Part shown: piece after piece, positions 26,406-39,100 of the stretch
Layout: every line of letters starts with the position of its first letter
How positions within the stretch are numbered: the stretch's first letter is position 1
NCBI GenBank assembly: GCA_964035775.1
Contig: OZ038318.1
Span: 4,015,535 to 4,079,534 of the forward strand
Origin: Osedax frankpressi
Lineage: Eukaryota; Annelida; Polychaeta; Sabellida; Siboglinidae
DNA length: 64,000 bases
Direction of reading: 5' to 3'
Program-made: the position numbers and the translations under genes
The notes under the pieces: model-generated
Seen by the model: only the letters and a program-made list of their open reading frames with translations
Databases searched by the model: none
Told to the model about the DNA's origin: nothing

Positions 26406-26427
26406 TATCGAAAACGTAATTACTCAC

Positions 26428-26503
26428 ATTCGAGATCTTGATTTTCAATGTGTTTAAATCTTTTTATCAATTCTTCTTCTGAAAATTCGCTTACCTTCTT
26501 TTC
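26428..26503 (-). CDS. SESN: Sestrin linker exon
   Basis: Minus strand, 76 nt, 25 codons plus one base. Acceptor GCAAACAG, donor AAT|GTGAGT. Encodes EKKVSEFSEEELIKRFKHIE and NQDLE, a charged amphipathic helix in the place of the human linker segment that reads like FEVEALMEKMRQLQE. It joins phase 0 to the exon ending at 27407 and phase 1 to the exon starting at 26251. An internal AAG|GTAAGC and a TTTTCAG lie inside the exon, so alternative use of splice sites is possible; neither keeps the frame simply. Confidence 0.85.
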
Positions 26504-26522
26504 CTGTTTGCGAATGCAGGTT

Positions 26523-26588
26523 AGCTCGCGACGGTCAATACACGCGCGACGATCAATACACGCGCGACGCTCAATACACGCGCGATAC
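26523..26588. repeat. 18-bp CpG-rich repeat beside a sestrin exon
   Basis: GCGACGATCAATACACGC in about three and a half copies, 20 to 85 bases upstream (minus-strand sense) of the acceptor at 26504. It occupies the branch-point region of that intron. Confidence 0.9.
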
Positions 26589-27406
26589 GTAAATCTGCGA
26601 CTGCCACCCACGCCGAAGGTAAGCCGCGGCGTAAACAAACGTAGCGTCGACTTCGCAATGAAATGTATTTGTATATCCAGGCGTGGATGTAAATATCGAG
26701 AATCTATTTATGGCGCGCTGGTTTTTATAAAGTTCACAATATAAACTGTGAAAATAATGACACGAGAATACGGAGTTTTTTGTGACGTCGATATCCTACG
26801 TCCAGTAGCGCCAAACGGAGATTAGCGCGAAATCATTTATTTATTTATTTATTCGACCGGTTAGCGAATTATTACACAGGAGTTTAAAACGGGCAGCGTC
26901 GTTTTATTAAACTTGAATAAACTTGACTTCGGAAAATCATCTATAAAAACATCGTTATCGACGAAACAACTATAAACAAGACTAAATGAGACTAAATGAG
27001 ATCGGGACAGTTTGCGTTACGTTTAAGTGGTTTCAGAAAGTAGATTTCGATCGGTAGTTTAAAGGAGAAACACCAGTGAGTCACTTATGTAAATTACTGT
27101 TTCTAGGCCGAGGTGCAGTAAACGTTTTCGCAAAAACCAAACTTAATTGAATGTACAATGTATATATATATATACTTCTATATCATCTTTCTCGTAGCGA
27201 AGATAGATTATGGATAGTGTAATGAGTTTAAATCATTCATACAATGAATCATTATTTACGGCGTTAATTTGACATTTTGCGGGGTAATCAATAAACTAAG
27301 ATAAAGAAAATAACGTCGAAAAGGAAATTTAGTTTAGTACGTAATTAAAGGATATCGAGAGGAGGAAAAGTAGGCGAATCGTAGGATGGACTGGCGGTCA
27401 ACTGAC

Positions 27407-27571
27407 CTGTTTCAGGCGTTTCAAGAGGTTCGTCAGGCACTTGTCGTTGTTGCCGGTGTTGATGCCGCAGCTGAACACAAACGAAGACAGGGCGTGGTAC
27501 TGGGACAGAATCGCAATCGCCTGCATCAGCTCCGACAGACTCCACGAGAACTTGTTCGACGTAGTCAACTC
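27407..27571 (-). CDS. SESN: Sestrin exon, end of N-terminal domain
   Basis: Minus strand, 165 nt, 55 codons, phase 0 to 0. Acceptor TCCCGCAG, donor CAG|GTCAGT. Encodes ELTTSNKFSWSLSELMQAIA, ILSQYHALSSFVFSCGINTG, NNDKCLTNLLKRLKQ. The core matches human sestrin [20 protein letters not shown] and LASFTFGCGI (from memory). These helices close the AhpD-like oxidoreductase fold of the N-terminal domain. The disordered loop that is long in vertebrates after GCGI is very short here, which helps explain the shorter expected protein. Confidence 0.96.
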
Positions 27572-28781
27572 CTGCGGGAACGACGTACGACGTGACACCG
27601 ACCGTCAAACGTCGACCGTCAAACGTCGACCGTCAAACGACGACGGGCCGAGATTACGTTGTCTACGAGACTACTCGAGTTTGGCAATATGATATTAACG
27701 ACGTATTGTTCTCGTAGAGAAACCGCTGCGCGTATATAAATAGTTTTTTATAACGAGCAATTATGTAATGAGTGACATAACATATCGGAACATATTTCAA
27801 TGAATTTTATTACGAGGATAAAGTATTTTTAAACATTTTTTATTATTAACAGAAATAGATGAATGCGTTAATGACATAATAATCTAGTAGGTCGGAGTTC
27901 AACAAGAGTAGAGTGTAGTGAAATTAATGAGTTAGTGTGAGATGATAAATGCATTAAATTTAACTGCGCAAACAGAGGTTTTATCGCTATGTAGTATTAC
28001 GTATTGTGTAGATATTTTTTAAAAGACAATAAAATTACTCCGATAAAAATCATCATCTCTTGTCATCCAGTTTTAAATAAAGAGATTTGCTTATTACCGC
28101 GATATAATTTGATTTTTTTTTACCAACTCGAATAAAATAAATTTCCGAATATATCCACACCGATTATCGCGTTCGCCTATTATCAGTGAATGGGAATTTT
28201 TAATTGCCGATATTTATTACCGGCGCTTATAAAACGCGCGTAGATTGCGGGTTATCTGTACGCCGTAGCCCCGCCCCCCCCACCCACCCCCCGCCCCCCG
28301 CAAACACTCGAAACTTCTGCGTTTCCGGGGCGATAGACGCGCAAATGGCGTCGACGCTAAAAAGTAAATAGCGTTATCGGCTAACTAGGTGACCTCGAGC
28401 CATATGTAAACACGTACAGGAGGATATGGCGTCGTGGGTGCTATGTTTAGATCGCGGCGTTCGACCATTGTTTGGGTTTGGACTACCGATATTACACGGC
28501 TACCGATATTAAATATTTACGGAATACATTTTTACTTTAAGTAAATAACGCACGGAATGCATTATTATTATAGGATACAAAGATCATTTTTATTGTCAAT
28601 TTATAATGATCTAGGTCATAAGACATATGATTTTAAATTATGATATATTTTGTTAAAATTGAAAGGCATTCATGGTTTTCATCGCAGGTTTAAATATCAA
28701 AACAATATAGCGTTTAAAATTCTCTTACTACAACGGCCCAAACACACTAAATGTCATATAGTTCAGCGTTTACGCACGAAC
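27572..28781. other. Sestrin intron with a 14-bp repeat
   Basis: About 1.2 kb. CGTCGACCGTCAAA occurs three times at 27597-27641, right behind the acceptor (upstream of it in the sense direction). A C-rich run (CCGCCCCCCC and similar) lies at 28268-28304. No exon seen. Confidence 0.7.
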
Positions 28782-28967
28782 CTCTATGTGGTGGCGCTGG
28801 ACGAGCCAAGGCCGATGAGCCAACAGTTTATTGAGGGTGCTGAGGCGGGAGAGTTTCACGGGCGCGGCAGATAAACCTTCTCGAAGCCACGATTCCTCGC
28901 CGCCTTGAGCTCGAAACGCAGCGGATTCCAACTGAACGAGAGTTTCGCACTGGTGACGTCCGGATGC
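28782..28967 (-). CDS. SESN: Sestrin exon with redox cysteine
   Basis: Minus strand, 186 nt, 62 codons, phase 0 to 0. Acceptor CCTTTGCAG, donor GAG|GTTCGT. Encodes ASGRHQCETLVQLESAAFRA, QGGEESWLREGLSAAPVKLS, RLSTLNKLLAHRPWLVQRHH, IE. The family core RHQC...LNKLLAHRPWL is clear. The Cys equals SESN2 C125 of the AhpD-like site. In human it is followed by S-Y-L-V-G-S-H, giving Y127 and H132 of the proposed proton relay; here these positions are Thr and Glu (CETLVQLE). This suggests reduced or absent alkylhydroperoxide reductase activity while the mTORC1-regulatory fold is kept. Confidence 0.96.
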
Positions 28968-29242
28968 CTGCAAAGGGCAGTCAACAGTTAACGAGGCAAC
29001 GATAGAAACTTCTGCTTTCGTTGGCATTTTGTATGAATTGAGTTAATTTATTAGATCAAATTTTCGCTGCGATTCGAAAGATTTTTTTTACAAAACTACA
29101 ATATTAAGCTTTTGTATAAACTGCATATAGATTAAGGCTTCCTCAACTATCAATATATATGTAATATTATCTAAATAGATTTTAAATCAAAAGGTAAACT
29201 TACATATATATTATAAATGTAATGGTCAGTATTTGCATAGCA

Positions 29243-29274
<32 letters not shown>

Positions 29275-30578
29275 ACACATATATATATATATATATTAAA
29301 ACAAATATGCATACACGCTCACATATTTTCTCTCTATATCTATAAACTCATTCATAAATCAATATGCAACTGGATTAATATCACCCTGAATATAAGATGA
29401 CTTCGGAATTTTCCTTTGGAACCACATGGTTATTATCAATACCTTGTGATGATGTCACCATTGCCGATGACATCGTCATAGGTATTGTATAATATCTAAA
29501 TTGACTACTCGGATATAATAATCAAGTTCTAAGCTTTATTTATATCTAAATATTAATTATATTAAAACTCTGGTAACTTATTAGATAATGTGTCAATTAT
29601 AGCATGGAAAACAAAACAATATATATTTAATTCTATTAAATATATTTACCTTCCTATAATTATATAGCATTTTACTTAATGTAAAAATAGATATTATATA
29701 ATGTTCAAGTAATAAAAATGATTTATTTCATGGAAATGTACATTAAGTTGATATAATATGAATTGGCTGGCTATGTGCCTGGGGATATTATACATAGTAT
29801 TATGGTAAGCAAATTTATTAGGTCCCAGTAGTATATGAATATTTAATCTTATATATTTGTACTATTTAAATGATATTTAAATATTAGATGTCTTAAATAT
29901 ATGTAATATATGAAAAATTTGTTAAATTCAAAATTACAACATAAATTTGAATTATAATTTAATTTAACAAGTTTCAATTATTAAAAAAAATGATAAATTA
30001 TTATATTATAAAGTTTTTTAATTATATGATTTTTGTATCGGATTTGTAAATATAATAATTAATCAAATTTGACAATTAAATTATCTTTATTTTTGCTGGG
30101 AAATTCAGAAATTGATTAATTTCATATTTACTTTTTTGTTATCAAAAAATTTCTAATTATATAATTTTAAATGTATCAAATAAAAGCCAAATAAAAGCCA
30201 TAATTAGTCAGATATTTTACGTTATTAATTTGTTGTCAAATAGTATTTTTATATTTAATTTTTTTATCAGTGCAACATTTTTTAACATATTTTCTGTTTC
30301 CTTATAAAATATCATTCAAATATGACATCATTGTTATAACAAAATTAGCTATGTAAGGTTTATATAAAATATATAGAATATAATATCAATAAGTAAACAC
30401 ATGCATAATTTATCAGTCATAATTTATCATTTATCAGTTTTAATCAAATAAATACTAATTAATAATCATGATACACATTATATGTAACACATATTCACAA
30501 AATATCTAATTTCTCCAGAACCAAGCAATGAATGTATATGAGAGGTGTGTTATTGCTTAGAACATAATCATACAACTA

Positions 30579-30695
30579 ATTCCAAGTAAACTATTTAGGT
30601 CACATAATTATACCTGCAGAATTTTTTCTTTTGTAATTTTTTTACAGTTATGAAAATATCCGTAATAAGTAATTATATTACCCTGTTTATTGGGT
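30579..30695. mobile_element. MITE-like element, diverged copy
   Basis: Begins CCAAGTAAACTATTTAGGTC and ends CCCTGTTTATTGGG. The ends form imperfect inverted repeats (CCAAGTAAAC against CCCAATAAAC), and the left end matches the CAGGAAACTATCCAGGTCA-type end of other copies in the window. No coding capacity. Confidence 0.5.
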
Positions 30696-30851
30696 TTTAT
30701 TTAATAGTAATAATACAATAGTTTATTATTAGTATATGCAATCTAGAATTTAATTAATATAATATCCCAGACTAATATAATATCTAATATAATATAATAT
30801 CCCAGCCCAGTCCCAGGCAAGTACTCTATACTGCTGGAAATGTATATTGGA

Positions 30852-30981
30852 GTATACCCAGCAAACAATCCAGGTAATTTCATTTTTTACATTGCATAAT
30901 TACTTTTATATTATTTTTTATTTTTGTAAACACCACAAAGTATTTTATAAACTATTACATCATTCTGTTTGCTGGGTGTAC
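30852..30981. mobile_element. MITE-like element, best copy (130 bp)
   Basis: Ends are GTATACCCAGCAAACA and TGTTTGCTGGGTGTAC, a 16-bp terminal inverted repeat with one mismatch. Internal landmarks shared with other copies are ATCCAGGTAATTTC near the left end and TATTACATCATTCTG near the right end. AT-rich, no open frame. A target duplication cannot be told apart from the inverted repeat itself; a TA duplication would fit. Confidence 0.7.
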
Positions 30982-31429
30982 ACAACATATAATAATCTAG
31001 AATGGCATATATTTCTAACGTAATCATTTTATGATATTTGAATCCATTTATTGAGCACAGAACAATATAATGATATACAAACGACGTGGGCATGTTAGTA
31101 AGCATAGACACAGGGAATAATATAGACATATTCCTAGACATCGGCTAATACATTTAAATTCTATATCAATTGAATAATATATAGTATCCTCATGCAATAC
31201 ATATCTACAAAGGAATACGTATCCGATATACGCGAAATGATATGATATCAGCAGGTTACTAAGAAATGATTATATCATCATCGCTGTCGGTGTTATGATA
31301 TAATCGCTACCCTGGATCACCGTTCAACGTGAATGGGTCGGTTAGTAACCCGCCTAAATAACACGGGTGGCCGCGAGGATCAGCCCACAACGGAACAATG
31401 GTAGTTTAGGCGTCAGTTGCTTGCTTCAG

Positions 31430-31912
31430 CCGACACCGACTATAACGGTCAGCGTGTCGGCCCGACACCGACTATAACGGTCAGCGTCTCGGCCCGACAC
31501 TCACTATAACGGTCAGCGTCTCGGCCCTACACTGACCATAACGGTCAGCGTGTCGGCCCCACACTGACTATAACGGTCAACGTGTCGGCCCGACACTGAC
31601 TATAACGGTCAGCGTCTCGGCCCCACACTGACCATAACGGTCAGCGTCTCGACCCGACACTCACTATAACGGTCAGCGTCTCGACCCGACACTGACTATA
31701 ACGGTCAGCGTGTCGGCCCTACACTGACCATAACGGTCAGCGTGTCGGCCCGACACTGACTATAACGGTCAGCGTGTCGGCCCCACACTGACTATAACGG
31801 TCAGCGTGTCGGCCCGACACCGACTATAACGGTCAGCGTGTCGACCCCACACTGACCATAACGGTCAGCGTGTCGACCCGACACCCACTATAACGGTCAG
31901 CGTCTCGGCAGG
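31430..31912. repeat. 32-bp hairpin minisatellite with Myb-type sites
   Basis: About 15 copies of a 32-bp unit: GACACTGACTATAACGGTCA followed by GCGTGTCGGCCC. Each unit is an imperfect palindrome: CCGACAC pairs with GTGTCGG and the inner TGAC pairs with GTCA, leaving TATAACG in the loop. Point variants (GTCTCGG, TCGACCC, CCATAACGG) partly open the stem. Each copy has a TAACGG core, a Myb-family recognition sequence. Located in the 6-kb sestrin intron. Confidence 0.96.
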
Positions 31913-34682
31913 CCGTTAGAGTGATTTAATTGCGAGTTGTTGCCCTTTTCACTGCGATCGCCGCAATTCGCCATCGAATTTAGACGCGAGATCGGCTTTA
32001 CGTTACTCGCCGATAAACGTACTACGTACTACCCTCTATATAGAGAGAATAAGCGATTACTTGTCGGGCCTAGGCTGTTTACCCGTACACGTTGGGTACG
32101 TTATACGAATACCTCGCGTACACGCATTCATTTCGGCAAACCATTCTCTAGTAACGTTAATTGATATTAATTATAATTTATATTATACTCGGTATCGGCA
32201 TGCTTTCTTATTTGTGTACACAATCTCAACTTAAACGTAATTTAATTGACTTATAGTGTACTAGCATTACATATATTCGAAGTCTATGTGGACTGGTCAT
32301 TTTGAATAAACTAAATGGACATACAATCAAAATAATTACATTTTTTCGATACACAATTTATTTATATTATTTATTATCTTCATAACATTTTGGAAATTAT
32401 TTAGCAAAACTATCCTACCGTTATTCATTCGGTAAACACGGCGAATTAGAGCTAACGGCCGGCGATCGAATGACGGAGAATACGTACAACTGGCGGCCAG
32501 CGAGCGATAACACGTGATCGACGCACGCAATACGCGCCAACGATCACCGATGGAATCTTCCGTGAAGCTAAACCTCGTACGACGTGCGCCGTGCAAAGCA
32601 AGATGGATATTTCCATGACAAGAAATGGGTCAAGATAATATGCGCTTTTTCCTAGTAGCGTTGTTTATGATCTATTTTGATGATATACCAAATAATATAT
32701 GATTTATGTATCTGAAACGTATAAAATATAAAAATATGTTATTCAAATATGTTTATTTAACGTGTTTAATTATAATGAGCATATTTTCATTTATTTCATT
32801 AGATATAATACATTGTGTATTAAAATTACATAATAGTACTATCATGATGTATATCATATATATTATACTATAATATACATTTTTCTATTTACGATAACAC
32901 ATAACACGTGAAATAAACATAGTAATCTATAATATTATTATAATAATAATATATATATATTAATACATAATTTAATTTATATACAAAATAAACAAGTTGC
33001 ACATAGAAATAATTAATATTATAAATAACATAATATGTAATACAAATACAATATACATACCATTCATATGGTACACAAATGAAATATGGTTTATTTATCA
33101 ACAAAATATATATTTAATATATAATAATTTTACATAATATCACATAGATTTTGCTTGCTAGGTTGCATAAATATGTAAAGATAAAATAAACAAATATATC
33201 AATTCAATAAAATATAATCAATACAAATAAATATAGTTTAATAGATTTTGAATTTCACATTTGTCATAATATATAATACATTATATATTAAAAAATAGTA
33301 ATAAAAATAAGAAAAATGGATACAAAGTTATACGATGTTAGTGTTCAATATTCGTTTATATAGATACTTGGCGATTTACTATGAAATTATTATTCATAAT
33401 TTATTAAAATAATTAATATTATTTAATAATATTTATATATATTAAATATAATTTTCCATTCATTAAAATATAAAATTATGCATCAAATTAATATAAAAAA
33501 ATATTTCTATTATTGAAAAAGTAGTGAATTTTACTGGCTAGTGATATACACAACTCACTACAAATAATGTGTAGATAATGAGTGCTCCCTCTAATCCAAA
33601 TCTATAAATAATATATTAATACACGGCAAACATTGTGATGTAATAGGTTTGTAAACATAATTTGATGTGTAAAAAATAAAAAATAATACTCAATAACTGA
33701 TGAAAAAAATCAAATTACCTAAATTATTTATTATAATATTGAAATTATTAATAATCTAACCAAATTTAAATGGGACTTAATTGATAAAAAATGTAAATAA
33801 TAAAATAACTTAATAAAATGCTGTAAACATTAAATAATGTATTCTCTATAGATTCATAAAAAGTTATAAATAAAAATATTGTACAAAAAAAAATGTATAT
33901 TTTTCCATATATGAATATTAAAACAAAATATGATTCAGTAGAACACATATACTAAATTTATAGATACATCAATAATAATTTATAATTATATTTAATAAAT
34001 TAGTGCGTCTAAAAATGTATAATTTCTCCAATGCAAAAAATGACTAAATTCAAAATGTTTTCCAAAAACAGAAATAAAATAATTTATTTATTAAATTAAC
34101 TATTTATATTTCATAAATGTTATGTGTAATATAAAATCATTTATATATCAACAGGGAGTTTATTTATAAATATAACAGTTATTTTCACAAAATAGATATT
34201 TGACCTAATATTTTATTGAATGGGATAAGTGGAATTTTCCATTGATCAATAAGTAAATATTCATGTACAAGTAGTTGGCCTAGATATGCCTAGATATGTC
34301 AATATATGCCTAGATATGTCTATATAGGTCTAGATATGTCTAGATATGCATAGATATGTCTATATACATTAAAGTCAGTAACTGAATTTAGTATGAATGA
34401 AAATATATACATATATGCATGATATATATATTATAATAACATAAATTTCCATAAAATAGCATAGAATGATTTATATTAGGTAATTTTGCATTCTTAGTGT
34501 TGCAAATTTATAAATATATACATTTTATATTCTAAAATTGATCATTTATAAAATAATAAATTAAATATTTATTATATTCGAAAAAAGAGTTCACTTTATT
34601 AAGTTAGTTATTGTTAATAGTTATTTTAACTCTAATAATAAATATAAATAAAACAATTTGTATTACAGCCTTTGAAAAACTT

Positions 34683-34831
34683 CAGGAAACTATCCAGGTG
34701 ATTATACTAATATATGTTTTTATTATGTTATATAATAAAAGTAAAAATATATTTTATTTGTCATTAAAAATATATTATGTGTATTTTTGATTTTGAAAGA
34801 TTGTATAATAGTTACATCATCTGGTTATTTG
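34683..34831. mobile_element. MITE-like element copy
   Basis: Left end CAGGAAACTATCCAGGTGAT, internal ATAAAAGTAAAAATATATTT, right end GTTACATCATCTGG then TTATTTGG. Same order of landmarks as the copies at 45933 and 48970. It ends about 140 bp from the sestrin exon at 34972. Confidence 0.6.
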
Positions 34832-34971
34832 GTATTATTATTTTCGATATTAAAACAAAAACTTCTCCGTTATCCAATATAAAATCATATATTTTTGTAT
34901 AATGTACGAAATTTCATAAACACTTAGAAACAATGTAGTTATGAGTAAACAAGTACAAAGATAGATCTAAC

Positions 34972-35145
34972 CATAATGGCTATGTAGTGACGGTAAGTGA
35001 CGGGTAGTGGTCCATTTCCCGACATGAGAAACTGTTGAGTTTTCTGGAATGCGTCCAGGTAGGCTGGGTGCAGTGACATCTGTTTCGACAGATTTTGAAT
35101 GCAATTATTCTCCATGTCGCACTGCTGCTCGAATACGTCGCCCTC
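34972..35145 (-). CDS. SESN: Sestrin exon, first conserved block
   Basis: Minus strand, 174 nt, 58 codons, phase 0 to 0. Acceptor TTTTGCAG, donor ATG|GTTAGA. Encodes EGDVFEQQCDMENNCIQNLS, KQMSLHPAYLDAFQKTQQFL, MSGNGPLPVTYRHYIAIM. The second half is the highly conserved sestrin block (human [20 protein letters not shown] then GPLPLHYRHYIGIM, from memory). These are the first helices of the N-terminal domain; the Tyr-Arg-His-Tyr run packs against the redox site encoded by the next exon. Confidence 0.97.
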
Positions 35146-36110
35146 CTGCAAAACAGGTCAAAGGTCAGTGAAATTGCTAAACTATTGCTTTAAGCGGAGG
35201 TCTAAATACCAGGAGCGTCAACGTATTGAAATAAAAGCAATGTAATAAGAATGTCATTAAAATAAAGCTACCTTAATTTATATTTAATATTTATAGATTA
35301 TATTAAATTCGTATTTTTTCATATTAAATCATAATTTATAATTAATATATACATATATATTATATATTAGTATACTATATAAATATAATGAAATAAAAAT
35401 GTTCAGATGTTATTGTTTGCTATGAGAATATATAATCATAAACATTTATATACACTTTTTTGAATTTTCTTATAATCTTTATATAAATTATTGGAAAATT
35501 TTAAATTAATAAATATTTATACGCGAAAAACACTCGCAGAAATATCATTTATTAATAAATGAAAATGGTTACATTCGGTTTGCGTATTTATTTAAAACAT
35601 TTGACCCTCTCTAATCGCGGGGGCACGAAGAATTGACCGGCACCGTAAAACAAAACCCGCCAAATATTGTTTATCACGAGGTCCGGCGTGATTAAACTAA
35701 TACTTTGTTTTGAGGATAGGTGGCATTAGTGCCGAATTAGGCGAGATGATTGACCGCTAATTCATACCGCGTCAGGCAGAAGGCTTTAGTTGGTATTGGT
35801 GAATATGACATAAGCTCCTCGCAAATTGAGTACACATAATTTGTAGGAATATTAAAGCTACCATCAGAATGATGGTGAATTCATGGTTTCTGAAATTAAT
35901 TCTCTAGATATACTTTGAAAACCCTTACAACCCATAATAATAACATCAACAATAATAGGCAATCACTGGTCAGTACAAAGGAAGTTATAACAGACTAATA
36001 TGAGCATAGTCAATGAGGGCAGTTACGTTGTCGGTATAGCTGAGGTGAGAACAATAGCTGACCACACACAATAGTATTGCACAAAGACTGCTTACTGAGA
36101 AGGCAATAGA
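35146..36110. other. Sestrin intron, unique part
   Basis: AT-rich to 35600, then a CpG-containing patch at 35600-35830. No exon, RNA gene or repeat recognised. Confidence 0.5.
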
Positions 36111-39100
36111 AGTAGAGTGTGTGTGTATGAGAGAGAGAGGAAGAGAGAGAGAGAAAGAGAGAAAGTGAGAGAGAGTTAGAGGGGGAGTGAGAGTGAGAGG
36201 AAGAGAGAGAGAGAAAGTGAGAGAGAGTTAGAGGTGGAGTGAGAGAGAGAGAGGGGGAGTGAGAGAGAGAGGGAGAGAGAGTTAGAGAGGGAGTGAGAGA
36301 GTTAGAGAGGGAGTGAGAGAGTTAGAGGGGGAGTGAGAGAGTTAGAGGGGGAGTGAGAGAGAGTTAGAGGGGGAGTGAGAGTGAGAGAGAGGGGGAGAGA
36401 GAGTTAGAGGGGGAGTGAGAGTGAGAGAGAGGGGGAGAGAGAGAGTTAGAGGGGGAGTGAGAGGGGAGTGAGAGAGTTAGAGGGAGAGTGAGAGAGGGGG
36501 AGTGAGAGTGAGAGAGAGAGAGTTAGAGGGAGAGAGAGAGAGAGAGTTAAAGGGAGAGAGAGAGTTAGAGTGGGAGTGAGAGAGAGAGAGAGAGTTAAAG
36601 GGGGAGTGAGAGAGTTAAAGGGGGAGTGAGAGAGTTAAAGGGGGAGTGAGAGAGTTAGAGGGGGAGTGAGAGAGTGAGAGAGTTAGAGGGAGAGTGAGAG
36701 AGGGGGAGTGAGAGTGAGAGAGAGAGAGAGTTAGAGGGAGAGAGAGAGAGAGAGAGAGTTAAAGGGAGAGAGAGAGTTAGAGGGGGAGTGAGAGAGTTAG
36801 AGGAGGAGATTGAGAGAATTAGAGGGGGAGAGAGAGTTAGAGAGGGAGTGAGAGAGTTAGAGAGGGAGTGAGAGAGTTAGAGGGGGAGTGAGAGAGTTAG
36901 AGGGGGAGTGAGAGAGAGTTAGAGGGGGAGTGAGAGTGAGAGAGAGGGGGAGAGAGAGTTAAAGGGGGAGTGAGAGAGAGTTAAAGGGGGAGTGAGAGAG
37001 TTAAAGGGGGAGTGAGAGAGTTAAAGGGGGAGTGAGAGAGTTAGAGGGAGAGTGAGAGAGGGCGAGTGAGAGTGAGAGAGAGAGAGTTAGAGGGAGAGAG
37101 AGAGAGAGAGTTAAAGGGAGTGAGAGAGTTAGAGGGAGAGTGAGAGAGGGGGAGTGAGAGTGAGAGAGAGAGAGAGAGAGTTAAAGGGAGAGAGAGAATT
37201 AGAGGGGGAGTGAGAGCGTTAGAGGGGGAGTGAGAGAGAGTTAGGGGGGAGAGAGAGAGTTAGAGAGGGAGTGAGAGAGTTAGAGAGGGAGTGAGAGAGT
37301 TAGAGGGAGATAGTTAGAGGGGGAGTTAGAGAGATTTAGAGGAGAAAGAGAGAGAGTGAGAGTTAGAGGGGTAGTGAGAGAATTAGAGGGGGAGTGAGAG
37401 CGTTAGAGGGGGAGTGAGAGAGTGTTAGAGGGGGAGAGAGAGTTAGAGGGGTAGAGAGAGAGACTTAGAGGGTAGAGAGAGAGTTAGAAGGTTAATGACA
37501 GAGTTAGAGGGGGAGAGAGAGAGTTAGATGGGGAGTGAGAGAGTTAGAGGGGTAGTGAGAGAGTTAGAGTGGGAGAGTTAGAGGGTGAGTGAGAGAGTTA
37601 GAGGGGGAGTGAGAGAGAGTTAGAGGGGGAGAGAGAGTTAGAGAGGGAGTGAGAGAGTTAGAGAGGGAGTGAGAGAGTTAGAGGGGGAGTGAGAGAGTTA
37701 GAGGGGGAGTGAGAGAGAGTTAGAGGGGGAGATAGAGAGTTAGAGGGTAGTGAGAGAGTTAGAGGGAGATAGTTAGAGGGGGAGTTAGAGAGATTTAGAG
37801 GAGAAAGAGAGAGAGTGAGAGTTAGAGGGGTAGTGAGAGAATTAGAGGGGGAGTGAGAGAGTGTTAGAGGGGGAGAGAGAGTTAGAGGGGTAGAGAGAGA
37901 GAGTTAGAGGGTAGAGAGAGAGTTAGAAGGTTAATGACAGAGTTAGAGGGGGAGAGAGAGAGTTAGATGGGGAGTGAGAGAGTTAGAGGGGTAGTGATAG
38001 AGTGTTAGAGGGGGAGAGAGAGTTAGAGGGGTAGAGAGAGAGAGTTAGAGGGTAGAGAGAGAGTTAGAAGGTTAATGACAGAGTTAGAGGGGGAGAGAGA
38101 GAGTTAGATGGGGAGTGAGAGAGTTAGAGGGGTAGTGAGAGAGTTAGAGTGGGAGAGTTAGAGGGGGAGAGAGTTAGAGGGGGAGAGAGTTAGTGTGGGA
38201 GAGAGAGAGAATTAGAGGGAGAGAGAGAGGAGGTGAGAGTTAGAGGGGGAGTGAGAGAGTGTTAGAGGGGGAGAGAGTTAGACAGTAGAGAGAGAGAGTT
38301 AGATGGGGAGTTAGAGAGTTAGAGGGGGAGTGAGAGAGAGTGAGAGAGAAATTAGAGGGGGAGTGAGAGAGTTAGAGGGAGAGGGAGAGAGAGAGAGAGA
38401 GTTAGAGGGGGAGTGAGAGAGTTAGAGGGGGAGTGAGAGAGAGTGAGAGAGAAATTAGAGGGGGAGTGAGAGAGTTAGAGGGAGAGGGAGAGAGAGTGAG
38501 AGAGTTAGAGGGGGAGTGAGAGAGTTAGAGAGAGTTAGAGGAGAGAGTTAGAGGGGGAGTGAGAGAGAGTGAGAGAGATAGTTAAAGGGGGAGTGAGAGA
38601 GTTAGAGGGGTAGTGAGAGAGTTAGAGGGAGAGAGAGAGCGTTAGAGGGGGAGTGAGAGAGTGTTAGAGGGGGAGAGAGAGTTAGAGGGGTAGAGAGAGT
38701 TAGAGGGGGAGTGAGAGAGTTAGAGGGGGAGATTGAGAGAGTTAGAAGGGTAGAGAGAGAGTTAGAGGGTGAGTGAGAGAGTTAGAGGGGGAGTGAGAGA
38801 GATTTAGAGGGGGAGAGAGAGTTAGAGAGGGAGTGAGAGAGTTAGAGATGGAGTGAGAGAGTTAGAGGGGGAGTGAGAGAGAGTTAGAGGGGGAGATTGA
38901 GAGAGTTAGAAGGGTAGAGAGAGAGTTAGAGGGAGAGATAGAGAGTTAGAGGGGGAGTTAGAGAGATTTAGAGGAGAGAGAGAGTGAGAGTTAGAGGGGT
39001 AGTGAGAGAATTAGAGGGGGAGTGAAAGCGTTATTGGGGGAGTGAGAGAGTGTTAGAGGGGGAGAGAGAGTTAGAGGGGTAGAGAGAGAGAGAGGTAGAG

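Larger units (their letters stand above)
28968..34971. other. Large sestrin intron (6.0 kb)
   Basis: Mostly AT-rich. Contents: (CA)n then (TA)n at 29246-29297; two MITE-like copies at about 30579-30695 and 30852-30981; a hairpin minisatellite at about 31430-31912; a CpG-rich patch at 31300-32600 beside it in which I recognise no exon; a GCCTAGATATGTCTA-type repeat at about 34276-34370; a further MITE-like copy at about 34683-34831. No coding exon seen. Confidence 0.6.

Noticed and set aside
32336-32596. Minus-strand 86-codon frame in the CpG-rich patch of the 6-kb sestrin intron
   Set aside because: No splice phase partner and no family resemblance; sestrin exons on both sides join without it.
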